A stretch of 61,047 nucleotides of DNA from an uncultured Chlorobiota bacterium (GTDB taxonomy: Bacteria > Bacteroidota > Ignavibacteria > UBA10030 > UBA6906). The DNA is taken from NCBI GenBank assembly GCA_900696645.1, contig CAADGV010000031.1, forward strand, positions 1-61,047. The letters are read 5' to 3'. Below the pieces are notes generated by a model that was not told the origin of the DNA, did not search any database, and was given only the letters and a program-made list of their open reading frames with translations. Every line of letters starts with the position of its first letter. The stretch's first letter is position 1. Position numbers and translations under genes: made by a program. Shown in pieces: positions 7,697 to 17,600 of the stretch.

Positions 7697-8653
7697 TCAG
7701 CAGGAAGGAGGCTGGCCCGTCAGAAAACGGATTTCCTCTTTGTCGGCGGCGAACTGTTCCCTGTAGGCGAGCGGCGTGCAGCCCAGTCGCTGCTTGATGA
7801 AATGGGTGAAATGCGCCTGATCGGAGAAGTTCAACTCAAAGGCGATTTCCGAGACGCTCTTTTCGGTTGAAATCAGTTGCACCTTCGCTTCGAGCAGCAG
7901 CATCTCGCTGATCATGTCGCGCGGGGTTCTACCGAATGTCTCCAGTGTTACGTCGTATAGATGTTTTGTGGTGATGTGGAGCCGGTCGGCGTACTCCTGC
8001 ACCTTCCGCATGGTGGTGAAGTTCTTCTCCACCAGTTGTTTGAAGGCATTTGCGAGTTGCGCAGCACGGTTCGATTCACGCTTCAGCTTCGACACATGCG
8101 GACGGTATATTTCCCTGATGCGCAGCAGGAGAATGTGAATGTAGTTACGCAGGACGTAGTCCCGCTCGTAGGAGAACCGCTCGTATTCGTCGATAATGTC
8201 GGCGAATGCACGCTGGAGCAGCGCACTCTCCCCGTTCGTGACGTTGATGATGTGTTCGGCGTCGGGACTGAAGTACGGGAACTCGGCTGCGAGTGGCCCG
8301 CGCAGCAGCGGTTGAAGAAACTCTGTTTTGAAATGGATGCAAAACCCTTTACAAGCCCTGATGTGCGAGGAGGCGTACACCATATTCTCGGGGACAATCA
8401 CCAAGTCGTTCGGTTTCAGCCAGCGGTACTCGGCGCCGAGATGGACATCGTGCAGGCCGGCCAGCAGCAAGTATACGAGATTGAACTGCCGGCGTAATGC
8501 CTGAATGCCCTTTTCCGGATCGACATTCTTGTGCTTATCCTCGAGCGTCCCCGGCATCACCATCATATTGATGTCGTAGGGTTTGTGGTCCCGGTTGATG
8601 AGACTTTCAAACTCGGCGAGGTTCTTGATGGTCAGTATGTCCTTCTTCGGCAT
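7697..8653 (-). CDS. AraC-family transcriptional regulator
   Basis: A 318-residue protein. An N-terminal cupin-like sensing domain (about residues 30-130, with LKPNDLVIVPENMVYASS) is followed by a C-terminal double helix-turn-helix from about residue 215. Helix one reads VQEYADRLHITTKHLYDVTLETFGRTP. The AraC signature follows as SVSEIAFELNFSDQAHFTHFIKQRLGCTPLAYRE. The effector is not predictable. Position just upstream of the cupin/CMD pair makes these the likely targets. Confidence 0.9.
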   Translation of the reverse strand: MPKKDILTIKNLAEFESLINRDHKPYDINMMVMPGTLEDKHKNVDPEKGIQALRRQFNLVYLLLAGLHDVHLGAEYRWLKPNDLVIVPENMVYASSHIRACKGFCIHFKTEFLQPLLRGPLAAEFPYFSPDAEHIINVTNGESALLQRAFADIIDEYERFSYERDYVLRNYIHILLLRIREIYRPHVSKLKRESNRAAQLANAFKQLVEKNFTTMRKVQEYADRLHITTKHLYDVTLETFGRTPRDMISEMLLLEAKVQLISTEKSVSEIAFELNFSDQAHFTHFIKQRLGCTPLAYREQFAADKEEIRFLTGQPPSC

Positions 8654-8733
8654 ACCGTTCTGTCAAAGATCGAACACAGTGTGAACGACTCCGCCCTACT
8701 GCGGAGGGCGTAGGTAATGATACGAAATCGGAT

Positions 8734-9408
8734 TTACTTTTCAAATGCCAGGAACTGCTGCCACAGTGCAAATAGTTCTGCCGTCGCCTGCACGTCGCCG
8801 ATGCAGTATTCGGCGATGTCACGAAATCGCCCCGCCTCGAATAGAGGGCCGAGGTCGAGTCCCGTTATGCCGTCGCTCTTCGGACTCCTGATGCCGAAGG
8901 CTTTGCAGTAAAAATCGAGACTGAACTTCCTGAAAGCGCTGTAGAACGTGAGTTGTTCGAGCAGGTCGCAATGTTCTTGATGGCTGTAGCGATAGGGGAG
9001 GAGATTGCGCGTCGGCTTCACGCCAAGAATTGCCGAACGAAGCATGACGAACGGGCAATCAAACGAGCGGCCGTTGAAGGTGATGAACTGATTGTAGTGT
9101 GTAATAGCGTCCCAGAATCCTTCAAGGATTTCCTTCTCTTCAGCCGATACATACTCGACAAGCCCGTCGTCGGAGGTGAATGAGTCAGGCTTGTCTGAAC
9201 GGAACCAGACCTTGCCATGCTTCGAATCGGGATTCACCATGCCGATGGCGATGATGTGACCGGTGAGAGGCGTAAGCGCGAGTTTCTGAATGGCTTCGGT
9301 TCGTTCCTCCTCCGTCTTTGCGAACTTCAGCAGATACTCTTGCTGTTTCTCGTCAAAACTGTCGAGAGGGAATCCGAGGGTTTCGATGTCGAAGACGACT
9401 CTGTTCAT
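8734..9408 (-). CDS. Predicted 3'-5' exonuclease of the ribonuclease H-like (PolB-type/DEDD) group
   Basis: A 224-residue protein with the ExoI motif VVFDIETLG (residues 4-12, DxE). The ExoII region is FITFNGRSFDCPF (NGxxFD), and a last acidic motif YCIGDVQATAELF resembles ExoIII (here YCxxDV). This set fits the predicted 3'-5' exonuclease related to PolB exonuclease domains. The substrate is likely single-stranded DNA or RNA ends. Its start overlaps the recX stop by 4 bases, tying it to the recA-recX repair cluster. Confidence 0.8.
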   Translation of the reverse strand: MNRVVFDIETLGFPLDSFDEKQQEYLLKFAKTEEERTEAIQKLALTPLTGHIIAIGMVNPDSKHGKVWFRSDKPDSFTSDDGLVEYVSAEEKEILEGFWDAITHYNQFITFNGRSFDCPFVMLRSAILGVKPTRNLLPYRYSHQEHCDLLEQLTFYSAFRKFSLDFYCKAFGIRSPKSDGITGLDLGPLFEAGRFRDIAEYCIGDVQATAELFALWQQFLAFEK

Positions 9409-10067
9409 TCATCAATCGCTTTCTCCCCCGATGGGTCGTGCCCGAGAATGTTCTTTGTAACTGTTGAAACAACGTCCCACGTGAATCCCCTCCTGCCGAG
9501 AAATGCAGCCAGCTTTAGTCGTGTCTTTCGCGGGTCGTCGGTTGGTTTCCGGGATTTGCGTAAGAACTTCCGGGCGGCGTCGAGCGCCGCTTCTTCCTGA
9601 CTTGTTTCCTTGAACGTCTCGTCTAACGCTGCATCGATGATTTCCCTCTTTACACCGAGCAGAAGAAGATTCTGCTTCAGAGCCAGCGTTCCTTTCGGCC
9701 GTACCGCCATTTGGTGGCGAATGTAACTTCGGGCGAACTCGGCATCATTCAGAAAGCCAAGTTCACGAAGATTCTCGATGGTCTGCTGAATCTCCTCTTC
9801 GGCGAATTCCTTCTCACGCAGCTTGTCCCGAATCTCTTTTTCCGTTCTCTGTCTGCGGGAAAGAAAACGGAGGGCAACGGATTTGGCGCCCTGCAATTCT
9901 TCGGCAGCCCGGAGTGCTTTGAGCTTGTCTTCACCAATTTCATCGCCTGTACGGATGCCGAATCGCAGCAACGTTTCGGCACTCACCCCGATGAGAAACC
10001 CGTCGTCAACAAACAGATTCTTACGTGACGGGTTCTTTTTCTGGCTCTCGATTTTGGTGATGCGCAT
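9405..10067 (-). CDS. recX: Recombination regulator RecX
   Basis: A 220-residue modulator of RecA filaments. The helical three-repeat fold is recognisable by ALRFLSRRQRTEKEIRDKL, then LRELGFLNDAEFARSYIRH, and AALDAARKFLRKS with the closing LGRRGFTWDVV. An N-terminal extension of about 60 residues (beta-rich, VDDGFLIGVSAETLLRFGI) is common in this part of the bacterial tree. It lies three bases downstream of recA, the usual recA-recX arrangement. Confidence 0.93.
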   Translation of the reverse strand: MRITKIESQKKNPSRKNLFVDDGFLIGVSAETLLRFGIRTGDEIGEDKLKALRAAEELQGAKSVALRFLSRRQRTEKEIRDKLREKEFAEEEIQQTIENLRELGFLNDAEFARSYIRHQMAVRPKGTLALKQNLLLLGVKREIIDAALDETFKETSQEEAALDAARKFLRKSRKPTDDPRKTRLKLAAFLGRRGFTWDVVSTVTKNILGHDPSGEKAIDE

Positions 10068-10070
10068 TCA

Positions 10071-11204
10071 CTATGTCTTTTTGACTGTCACCGGCGGCTT
10101 TCCTGTGGACACCACCGGGGTAACCGCCGGCTTTGCGGGTACCGCTGTCGCTGGTTTTGCAGTTGGCGCCGCTGCGTTGCCGTTTGTCGGCTGTGATCCG
10201 TTGGAACCTGAAAGCCCCAACTTCGTTCGCATGGCTGCATCGATTTCTTTTGCGATGTTCGGATTGTCCAGCAAATACTTCTTCACTGAATCGCGTCCCT
10301 GACCGATACGTTCTTCCTTGTAAGAAAACCACGAGCCGGCCTTCGCAATAATGTTGTGCTCAACGGCAGTGTCAATCAGATCGCCGAGTTTCGAAATTCC
10401 TTCGTTATAGAGGATGTCGAATATCGCTTCACGAAAGGGAGGGGCGACTTTGTTCTTCACGACTTTAACGCGAGTTCTGTTGCCGATAACGTTCGTACCG
10501 TCCTTGATGGCTTCGATACGTCGTACGTCGAGACGGACAGAAGCGTAGAATTTCAACGCGTTGCCGCCTGTTGTGGTTTCGGGATTGCCGAACATCACGC
10601 CAATCTTCATGCGTAATTGGTTTGTGAAGATGACGGAGGTTTTTGATTTGCTGATTGCGGAAGTCAGCTTGCGGAGGGCCTGTGACATGAGTCGGGCCTG
10701 AACGCCCATGCTGGGATCACCCATTTCACCTTCGATTTCGGCACGGGGTGTCAACGCAGCAACGGAGTCAATCACAATCACATCCAAGGCATTACTCCGG
10801 ACAAGCGTTTCAGTGATTTCCAGTCCTTGCTCACCAAATTCAGGTTGCGAAAGGAGAAGGTTGTTCACATCAACGCCGAGTTTCTTCGCGTATGCCATGT
10901 CGAGCGCATGTTCGGCGTCGATGAAGGCGCAGATGCCTGCATTCTTCTGGGCTTCAGCGATAATGTGCAAACACAATGTGGTTTTGCCCGATGATTCCGG
11001 CCCGAAGATTTCGATAACGCGCCCGCGCGGAATTCCGCCAATCCCGAGCGCGGCATCCAGCGAGATGGATCCTGTCGAAATGACTTCGACCTGTTGAATC
11101 GGGCCTTCCCCCAGCCGCATCACTGATCCCTTGCCGTGCTGCTTTTCGATCTGGTCGATTGCATTCTTCAGGGACTGCAATTTTGATTCTCGTTCGTCTG
11201 CCAT
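10071..11204 (-). CDS. recA: RecA recombinase
   Basis: ATP-dependent strand-exchange protein and SOS co-protease. Walker [10 protein letters not shown] is near residue 66, Walker B is [12 protein letters not shown], and loop L2 is around [27 protein letters not shown]. The ATG at 11202-11204 is preferred over the one six bases upstream because GAGGAG then sits at the right distance; the product is 377 residues. The C-terminal 40-45 residues are unusual: rich in Pro, Ala, Thr and Asn, ending in VTVKKT, instead of the acidic tail of E. coli RecA. I see no LexA-type palindrome in the 47 bases upstream. Confidence 0.97.
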   Translation of the reverse strand: MADERESKLQSLKNAIDQIEKQHGKGSVMRLGEGPIQQVEVISTGSISLDAALGIGGIPRGRVIEIFGPESSGKTTLCLHIIAEAQKNAGICAFIDAEHALDMAYAKKLGVDVNNLLLSQPEFGEQGLEITETLVRSNALDVIVIDSVAALTPRAEIEGEMGDPSMGVQARLMSQALRKLTSAISKSKTSVIFTNQLRMKIGVMFGNPETTTGGNALKFYASVRLDVRRIEAIKDGTNVIGNRTRVKVVKNKVAPPFREAIFDILYNEGISKLGDLIDTAVEHNIIAKAGSWFSYKEERIGQGRDSVKKYLLDNPNIAKEIDAAMRTKLGLSGSNGSQPTNGNAAAPTAKPATAVPAKPAVTPVVSTGKPPVTVKKT

Positions 11205-11251
11205 ACGCATCTCCTCAAAAAATAGGGGGGAAAATAGTTGTTAGTTCATGC

Positions 11252-11821
11252 TCAATGATGATGAAGCGGAATCCTGTGAAGGATTGTGTACACCGACCCG
11301 CTGGGTTTTAGTTCACTCTTGACGAGTGCAAGTTCCGATATTGTCGTTGGCTGGCTTTCAAAGGTAATAGTTTCCATTCTGCTAAGCAAGTTCCGGATAT
11401 TACGCTGGCTTTTGACTCTTCCGATAGTTACGTGGGCATGGAATTTCCGTTCTTCTTTCTGAAAACCGAAGTACAGCATCGATTCATCAATCGAATGGAC
11501 AAGTTGTTGGAGAACGGAGCCGCCTTCTTCGACACCAATCCAAATAATACGCGGCTCGCGTCTTGCTGGGAAGCACCCGAGGGCTGCATAGCGTATTGGA
11601 AAAGGATGATACTCGCGGCCTACAGATTCGAGCGCCGAGAGGATGTCAGGCACACGCCGTTCACCGGCTTCGCCGAGGAATTTGAGAGTAATGTGGAGTT
11701 TGTCCGTTTGTTCCCACTTCACATCGGCATTTGCCGCTTTCAACTCCCGAATCACCGCGCCGATTCCCGATCTGATCTCTGATGGAATTTCAATGGCGAT
11801 GAAGAGACGGACTGTTAGCAT
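11252..11821 (-). CDS. thpR: RNA 2',3'-cyclic phosphodiesterase (2H superfamily)
   Basis: A 189-residue 2H phosphoesterase (LigT/ThpR). The two HxTx motifs are KLHITLKFLGE (about residue 43) and FHAHVTIGRVK (about residue 130), and the N-terminal VRLFIAIEIP is standard for the family. It hydrolyses 2',3'-cyclic phosphate RNA ends. It sits between cinA (10 bases upstream) and recA (47 bases downstream). Confidence 0.92.
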   Translation of the reverse strand: MLTVRLFIAIEIPSEIRSGIGAVIRELKAANADVKWEQTDKLHITLKFLGEAGERRVPDILSALESVGREYHPFPIRYAALGCFPARREPRIIWIGVEEGGSVLQQLVHSIDESMLYFGFQKEERKFHAHVTIGRVKSQRNIRNLLSRMETITFESQPTTISELALVKSELKPSGSVYTILHRIPLHHH

Positions 11822-11831
11822 TGCGGTGTCC

Positions 11832-13073
11832 CTAATCGAGCTTCAGCAGTTTTCGTCGGAGAAGTTCCAGTGCCGCTTGTGCGGCCCGTTCCTTCACCCG
11901 TCGGCGTCCGTCGCCGAATTGGAAGCGAACGGCAAGCGTTGTTTCGGCATCTGCGTAGCCAACCCAGACAAGTCCCAACGGTTTCACCGAAGTAGCGCCC
12001 GTAGGGCCTGCAATTCCCGTTGTTGAAAGCCCGATATCAGTCCGCGCAACACGCCGGATTCCCGCCGCCATTGCCTCCGCAACTTCCTTGCTCACGGCGC
12101 CGTGCTGTTCAAGCAGAATGGATGGAACGCCGAGAACCTCGACCTTCGATTTGTTACTGTACGTAACGAGACCCTGCTGGAAGTAATTTGAACTGCCGCT
12201 GACGTCGGTAATCTTGTCCGCCAACAATCCTCCCGTACACGATTCGGCAACGGCGATGGTGAGCTTCCGTTCAGTCAGAAGCTTGCCGATGGCCGTTTCC
12301 AACTCTTCCTCGTTTGTTCCGTAGATGTACTTTTCCACCCGTGAGCGGATACGCTGTTCAGTCTCGCGCAGAAGATTCTCAACGGAAGGTACATCCGTTC
12401 CGTAAACGGTAATCCGCAGACGGACGCCTGTGGGTGAAGGCAGAAATGCCAGCTTTGTCCCTTGCAGCAGCGCATCGATATCTCCGAGTTGAGCGGCGAG
12501 CATGCTTTCGGAAATGCCTGTTGTTCGCAATGTAAGATGGCGGATGACTGAACCAGTGTTGCGGGATGCAAGGAACGGAACGACTGATTGCTCAATCATC
12601 TCTTTCATTTCATACGGAACGCCCGGAAGGACAAAGAGGTATTTGTTATGCTCTTCAAACAGCATTCCCCCGGCAGTACCTATAGGGTTGGGAACGAGTT
12701 TCGCTTTTCGGGGAAACAGTGTTTGCTCTTCGTACGTCGGACCCCACTGGCGGTTCCATTTCTTCACCAACTCTTCAATATGCCTGCGAATCTCTTCGTT
12801 GGGAACAAGATCGGAATCGAAGAATGAGCAGACTGCCTTCTTGGTGATATCGTCGTGTGTCGGGCCGAGACCGCCTGTAACGATCACGACGTCATTCCGT
12901 TGCCACGCAACCTTGAAGGCATCAAGAATTTCCTGTATATCGTCGCCCACGGATTCCATGAGGCCTACTCGAACGCCGATTTCACTAAGCTTCTGGGCGA
13001 TAAACGCCTGGTTTGTGTTGACAACCTGCCCGATCAGCAGTTCATCGCCGATTGTGATTATCTCAGCTTTCAT
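11832..13073 (-). CDS. cinA: CinA-like protein: MoaB-type domain plus nicotinamide-nucleotide amidase domain
   Basis: A 413-residue two-domain protein. The N-terminal molybdopterin-binding-like domain starts AEIITIGDELLIGQVVNTN and includes VTGGLGPTHDDITKKAV. The C-terminal CinA domain begins near residue 255 with LTIAVAESCTGGLLADKIT and contains LSTTGIAGPTG, the active-site region of NMN deamidases. The product recycles pyridine nucleotides; the name reflects co-location with recA in many bacteria, as here. Confidence 0.94.
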   Translation of the reverse strand: MKAEIITIGDELLIGQVVNTNQAFIAQKLSEIGVRVGLMESVGDDIQEILDAFKVAWQRNDVVIVTGGLGPTHDDITKKAVCSFFDSDLVPNEEIRRHIEELVKKWNRQWGPTYEEQTLFPRKAKLVPNPIGTAGGMLFEEHNKYLFVLPGVPYEMKEMIEQSVVPFLASRNTGSVIRHLTLRTTGISESMLAAQLGDIDALLQGTKLAFLPSPTGVRLRITVYGTDVPSVENLLRETEQRIRSRVEKYIYGTNEEELETAIGKLLTERKLTIAVAESCTGGLLADKITDVSGSSNYFQQGLVTYSNKSKVEVLGVPSILLEQHGAVSKEVAEAMAAGIRRVARTDIGLSTTGIAGPTGATSVKPLGLVWVGYADAETTLAVRFQFGDGRRRVKERAAQAALELLRRKLLKLD

Positions 13074-13076
13074 TCC

Positions 13077-13652
13077 TCAGAAGAGTCCCGGTGTGTATGC
13101 GTAGAGAATTGCCATAATGAGGCGTGTTGCAATGTTTGCATAGATGCCCGCAACAATATCGTCGAGCATGATGCCCCATCCTGAGCCTAGGTGTTCAACC
13201 TGGCGGGCGGGATAAGGCTTTACGATATCAAAGAACCTGAATGTGAAGAACGCAACCACTATGCCCGGAAGGGATAGAGGGATGGCAAACATCGCGATCC
13301 ACATCCCAACAATTTCATCGATTACCACAATGGAAGGATCCGGTGTTTCGTGTTCACCGGGTTGAAAACGTTCTTTCATACGTCGGGCGGATTCCGTCAG
13401 TTGGTGTCCTTCGGCAGAGGCAATCCTGGCTGATGTAAATACGCCTGCAAGAAGGCCGACGAGAATCGCAGTGGTGAGGACAGGGATATCGGCGAAACCG
13501 GGAATCAGGAAAAACAGCGCACCAACCAAAGTTCCAAACGTACCCGAAGCCCAGGGGATATAGCCGGAGAAAAAGCCGGTGGCAATACACCGTGTCAGAA
13601 AATCGGGCCTTGTGCCCCTACTGTCAGGTTCGTCGTTATCGAGACTGCTCAT
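13077..13652 (-). CDS. pgpA: Phosphatidylglycerophosphatase A
   Basis: Removes the phosphate from phosphatidylglycerophosphate to give phosphatidylglycerol at the inner membrane. Family motifs are IATGFFSGYIPWASGTFGTL, then IVVIDEIVGMWIAM (DE(I/V)xG), then FRFFDIVKPYPARQ and GWGIMLDDIVAGIYAN (DD motif), with about four hydrophobic segments. I choose the ATG at 13650-13652 (AAGGA six bases upstream) over an in-frame TTG 30 bases earlier. It overlaps pgsA by 17 bases, the enzyme for the preceding step. Confidence 0.92.
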   Translation of the reverse strand: MSSLDNDEPDSRGTRPDFLTRCIATGFFSGYIPWASGTFGTLVGALFFLIPGFADIPVLTTAILVGLLAGVFTSARIASAEGHQLTESARRMKERFQPGEHETPDPSIVVIDEIVGMWIAMFAIPLSLPGIVVAFFTFRFFDIVKPYPARQVEHLGSGWGIMLDDIVAGIYANIATRLIMAILYAYTPGLF

Positions 13653-14253
13653 AGAGTTCCTTGAGAAACTTCCTGTTATCAAACAGATACGCGATGCCGG
13701 TTCCGAGCGTGGAGAGAGTTACGAGTAACATCATGCCAAACAGCACCGGCGGATCCATCAGCATCTCGATGTGCTCTCCGAATCGTTCGTAGATTGCAGG
13801 GATGTGTTTTGCGACGTAGAGCAGGAGAATATAGTAGATCACTACGAACTGCCCGAATGTCTTTGCCTGTGCCGTTTTTGACGTGACAATCGGTTGATCT
13901 TTGAACTCTGCATAGCTTCGCAATCCGGTAATGAGAAAGTCGCGAACAATCACAATCCACGCCATCCACGCATCGATCAATCCCAAATATGCATATACCA
14001 GAAATGCTGCCGAGGTGAGTACTTTGTCAGCGAGCGGATCGAGGAATTTTCCCCATCGTGAAATGTGTCCGAACTTGCGGGCAATCCATCCATCATACCA
14101 ATCAGTTAAGGCAGCGATGATGAAGACGACGAGCGAAAGTTGCTTGTAGATGCTTGAGTCGGAGAGGATGAAGAGCGCAAACACCGGAGTCAACAGGACG
14201 CGAAGCAACGTCAGTTGATTGGGGGCGTTGAGTTCTATTGAAATCTTCCGCAT
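13636..14253 (-). CDS. pgsA: CDP-diacylglycerol-glycerol-3-phosphate 3-phosphatidyltransferase
   Basis: Makes phosphatidylglycerophosphate from CDP-diacylglycerol and glycerol-3-phosphate. The CDP-alcohol phosphotransferase signature is DWYDGWIARKFG followed by GKFLDPLADK (D-x2-D-G-x2-A-R-x8-G-x3-D-x3-D, about residues 51-77). Multiple membrane helices; 205 residues, normal length. It precedes and overlaps pgpA, so two successive steps of phosphatidylglycerol synthesis are coupled. Confidence 0.95.
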   Translation of the reverse strand: MRKISIELNAPNQLTLLRVLLTPVFALFILSDSSIYKQLSLVVFIIAALTDWYDGWIARKFGHISRWGKFLDPLADKVLTSAAFLVYAYLGLIDAWMAWIVIVRDFLITGLRSYAEFKDQPIVTSKTAQAKTFGQFVVIYYILLLYVAKHIPAIYERFGEHIEMLMDPPVLFGMMLLVTLSTLGTGIAYLFDNRKFLKELYEQSR

Positions 14254-14291
14254 TGAAGGCGGATGCCCGGAGATGTGAAAGGAATAAAAAA

Positions 14292-14313
14292 GCCATCAGC
14301 ACAGCGTGATGGC
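14292..14313 (-). terminator. Rho-independent terminator of rpmB
   Basis: On the minus strand GCCATCA, an 8-base loop, TGATGGC and then TTTTTTATT: a textbook stem and U-run located 29 bases after the rpmB stop codon and upstream of pgsA. Confidence 0.88.
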
Positions 14314-14341
14314 CTTCGTGTAACCGAAGCTGATGCGGTGC

Positions 14342-14533
14342 TTAAGCGGCCTTCAGAACCTTGTTGCTCTTGATGCACGTAGCACAAACATGCATACGGG
14401 TCGTGCGTCCGTTGACCTTTGCCCGGACTGACTGGATGTTCGGAAGCCACCTGCGACGAGTCTTGTTATGCGCATGGCTGATGTTGTTGCCGCTGACAGG
14501 TTTCTTGCCGCAAATATCACACATTTTTGCCAT
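14342..14533 (-). CDS. rpmB: 50S ribosomal protein L28
   Basis: A 63-residue large-subunit protein. It begins [20 protein letters not shown], followed by [13 protein letters not shown] and a late [10 protein letters not shown]. The two CxxC pairs (CDIC, CATC) show the zinc-binding form of L28. It has its own promoter (14566-14596) and terminator (14292-14313), so it is a single-gene transcript. Confidence 0.96.
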   Translation of the reverse strand: MAKMCDICGKKPVSGNNISHAHNKTRRRWLPNIQSVRAKVNGRTTRMHVCATCIKSNKVLKAA

Positions 14534-14565
14534 TACAGAATCCTTTTCCTTGGAATTTTATCGAA

Positions 14566-14596
14566 CAAATATAGGAAAAAGAACCATGCCGTGCAA
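14566..14596 (-). promoter_or_regulatory. Bacteroidota-type promoter of rpmB
   Basis: On the minus strand TTGC (14593-14596), exactly 19 bases, then TATATTTG (14566-14573), about 33 bases before the rpmB ATG. The same hexamer-octamer pair with identical spacing precedes arsR (6578-6608), which strengthens both calls. Confidence 0.6.
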
Positions 14597-14630
14597 TTAA
14601 AATTCCTTCAAATTGTTCGTTTTTAGTTCC

Positions 14631-17600
14631 TTATGTGGCCATTGTTGCTTCAGGTTCGGGTTTGACGGCGCTTTCTTTTTCCTCCTCGTGTTCATGTTCC
14701 GGTGCAGTGGCACGCGTGAATCGGGCAAGAACGGTGTACAGAACAGGGACAAGAACAAGCGTCAGAAAGGTAGAGAAGAACATTCCGCCGACAACAGCAA
14801 GTCCGAGAGGCCGTCTCGACTCCGCACCCGCGCCGAACCCGATGGCAATCGGCAGAACGCCGAATATTGTTGCGAACGATGTCATGAGAATCGGGCGAAG
14901 ACGGATGGTGGCAGCCTGAATAACGGCGTTCAAAACCTCTTCGCCCCGTTCACGCAATTGATTCGCAAACTCGACAATCAGAATCGAATTCTTCGTTACC
15001 AATCCGACAAGCATAATCAACCCGATTTGCGAGTAGATGTTGAGACTTTGCCCGAAAATGAACAGCGTCAACAACGCGCCGAACACAGCAAGCGGAACGG
15101 AAAGCAGAATGGTAAAGGGGTGAACGAAACTCTCAAATTGTGCCGCCAGTACGAGATAAATGAAGATGATGGCGAGAAGGAACATGAAGTACAAACTCGT
15201 ACTGGAAGTCTTGTATTCAAGTGATTGCCCCCCGAATTCGCGCTTCATTCCCGCCGGAAGTTTCTCTGCTGCAATTCTGTCAAGATCGTCGAGTGCCTGA
15301 CCGAGGCTGACGCCGGGCCGTAGATTTGCCGTGAGCGTGGCGGAGCGTACCCGGTTGTAGTGGTTCAGCTCTTTCGGGGCAAGTGTTTCATCGATGCGGA
15401 CAACGTTGGCAAGCTGTACCAGCCCTCCGCTTCCGCGTATGTAGATTTCCCGAATTGCGTCGGGAGTAGCGCGGGCGGAAGACTTCATTTGAAGAATCAC
15501 ATCGTACTGTTTCGTGCCGCGTTTGAAATTTGTGACAACGCGGCCACCAAGGAACGTCTCCAACGTCAAGCCGATATCGGTGAGTGAAGCCCCTAATCCC
15601 GCTGCCCGTTCCCTATCGATCGTTAGATCGAGCTGCGGCTTGTTCAGTCGGAGATCTGTGTCGAGGTTGATGAGATAGCCCAATTTGTTTGCCTCGCCCA
15701 TCATAATGCCGACTGCCTGATTCAGTTCTTCGTAACTCTCGGCTTGAAGAACGTACTCAACCGGACTTGAGCTGAATCTTCCTCCGATGCTCGGCGGGTT
15801 GATGACGAATGCAAGCACGCCGGGAATCGAGAAAAGTTGCGGGAACAGTTCCTGAACGATTTGTTGCTGGGATTTCGTGCGTTCGCTCCGCGGCTTCAAT
15901 CCCAAAAACAAAAACCCGTTTGTCACGCGTCCGGGCCCGCCGAAGCCCAACCCGACGGCAGTGAATAACGTGCGACGCTCGGGAAGGGCAAGCAGATGCT
16001 TTTCCACTTCTCTCATATACCTGTCGGTATAGTCCAGCGTCGCCCCCTCGGGCGCAATCACTATGCCGAATGCAATTCCCCGATCTTCAATCGGCACCAA
16101 CTCGCTCGGAAGAAATCGGAACAACACGGCACTCAGTACAACCGTCAGAACTGCAGCAGCCAGCATCAGCCACTTTCGCTTCAACGCGAAGCGGAGAGTA
16201 CGTTCGTAGATATTGTTCAGAAACTCGAAGAATGCATCAAACGATCGGGTTGCCCAACTATTGCTCGCACCGTGAAGCGGTTTCAGAATCCGCGACGAAA
16301 GCATCGGGGAAAGCGACAGAGCAACGAAACCGGAAATCAGAATAGCAACTGCGAGGGTTAATCCGAACTCGTTGAACAATCTGCCCACATTGCCCGTAAG
16401 AAAAGCAAGCGGGATGAACACCGCCACAAGCGAAATCGTTGTGGCGATGATGGCGAAGCCGATTTCCTTGCTGCCGTCGAACGCCGCCTGCCGGCGTGTC
16501 TTTCCCATCTCAATATGGCGGTAGATGTTTTCGAGCATTACGATTGCATCATCGACCACAAGCCCGATGGCCAGCACGAGAGCAAGCAGTGTGAGGATGT
16601 TGAGCGTAAAACCCGCGAAGTACGCTACGCTTAATGCGCCGATAATAGAGATCGGAATAGCGACGGACGGGATTGCCGTTGCCCGAAAACTCTTGAGAAA
16701 CGCCAGAACCACAAGAACAACCAGACACATGGCGATGACAAGTGTTTCAATGACTTCGTTGATAGATTCTTGAATAAACCGCGATGAGTCGTACGCAACC
16801 TCGAGTTTCATTCCGGCGGGGAGGAGGGAAAGTAGGTCTTCCAGCGCCGCCCGGATTTCGGCTGCAACATCCACAGTGCTTGCTTTGGATTGTTTCACTA
16901 TTCCCAACCCGACCGCAGTTTGCCCGTTGAACCGTGCCACGGTCCGCTCGTCCTCCGCCCCGACCTTTACTTCAGCAATATCGCTCAAGCGGACGATGTC
17001 GTTGTTCTTTCGGGAGACGATGATGGCTGCAAACTCTTCGGGAGTTGTCAGTTCGCCGCGGGTACGCACGGAGAATTCTCGTTCAGCGCCCTCAACGCGG
17101 CCGGCAGGGATTTCCGCATTCTCGCTGCGAATAGCGGCCTCGACTTCCTGAGTAGTAAGCTGATGTGCTGCCATTCGCAGCGGGTCGAGCCATACGCGCA
17201 TTGCATAGCGCCGCTCGCCGCCGATGATTACCGAGCCAACGCCGGTGAGCCGCTGCAAGCGTTCCTTCAAAATACGGTCGGCAATGTCGGTAAGCTCAAG
17301 GCCGCTGTGCCTGTCGCTGGAAAGCGCAAGCCACACGATGGGTTGGGCGTTGGCATCAACTTTGGAGATAACCGGGTCGTCGACCGCGCGGGGGAGTCGG
17401 GCACGTACGCGAGATACGCGGTCCCGGACATCATTGGCCGCCTCATCGACGTTGCGGCTCAGTTCGAACTCTATCGTAATGACCGAGCCTTGCTCACGGC
17501 TGGACGACGTCATAGTCTTGACCCCTTCCAGCGTTGCGAATTGTTCTTCCAGAATGTTGGTGATTTCTGTTTCGACGACTGCGGGACTTGCGCCACGGTA

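Noticed and set aside
11205-11251. LexA/SOS box upstream of recA
   Set aside because: I found no dyad of the CTGT-N8-ACAG or GAAC-N4-GTTC type between thpR and recA.
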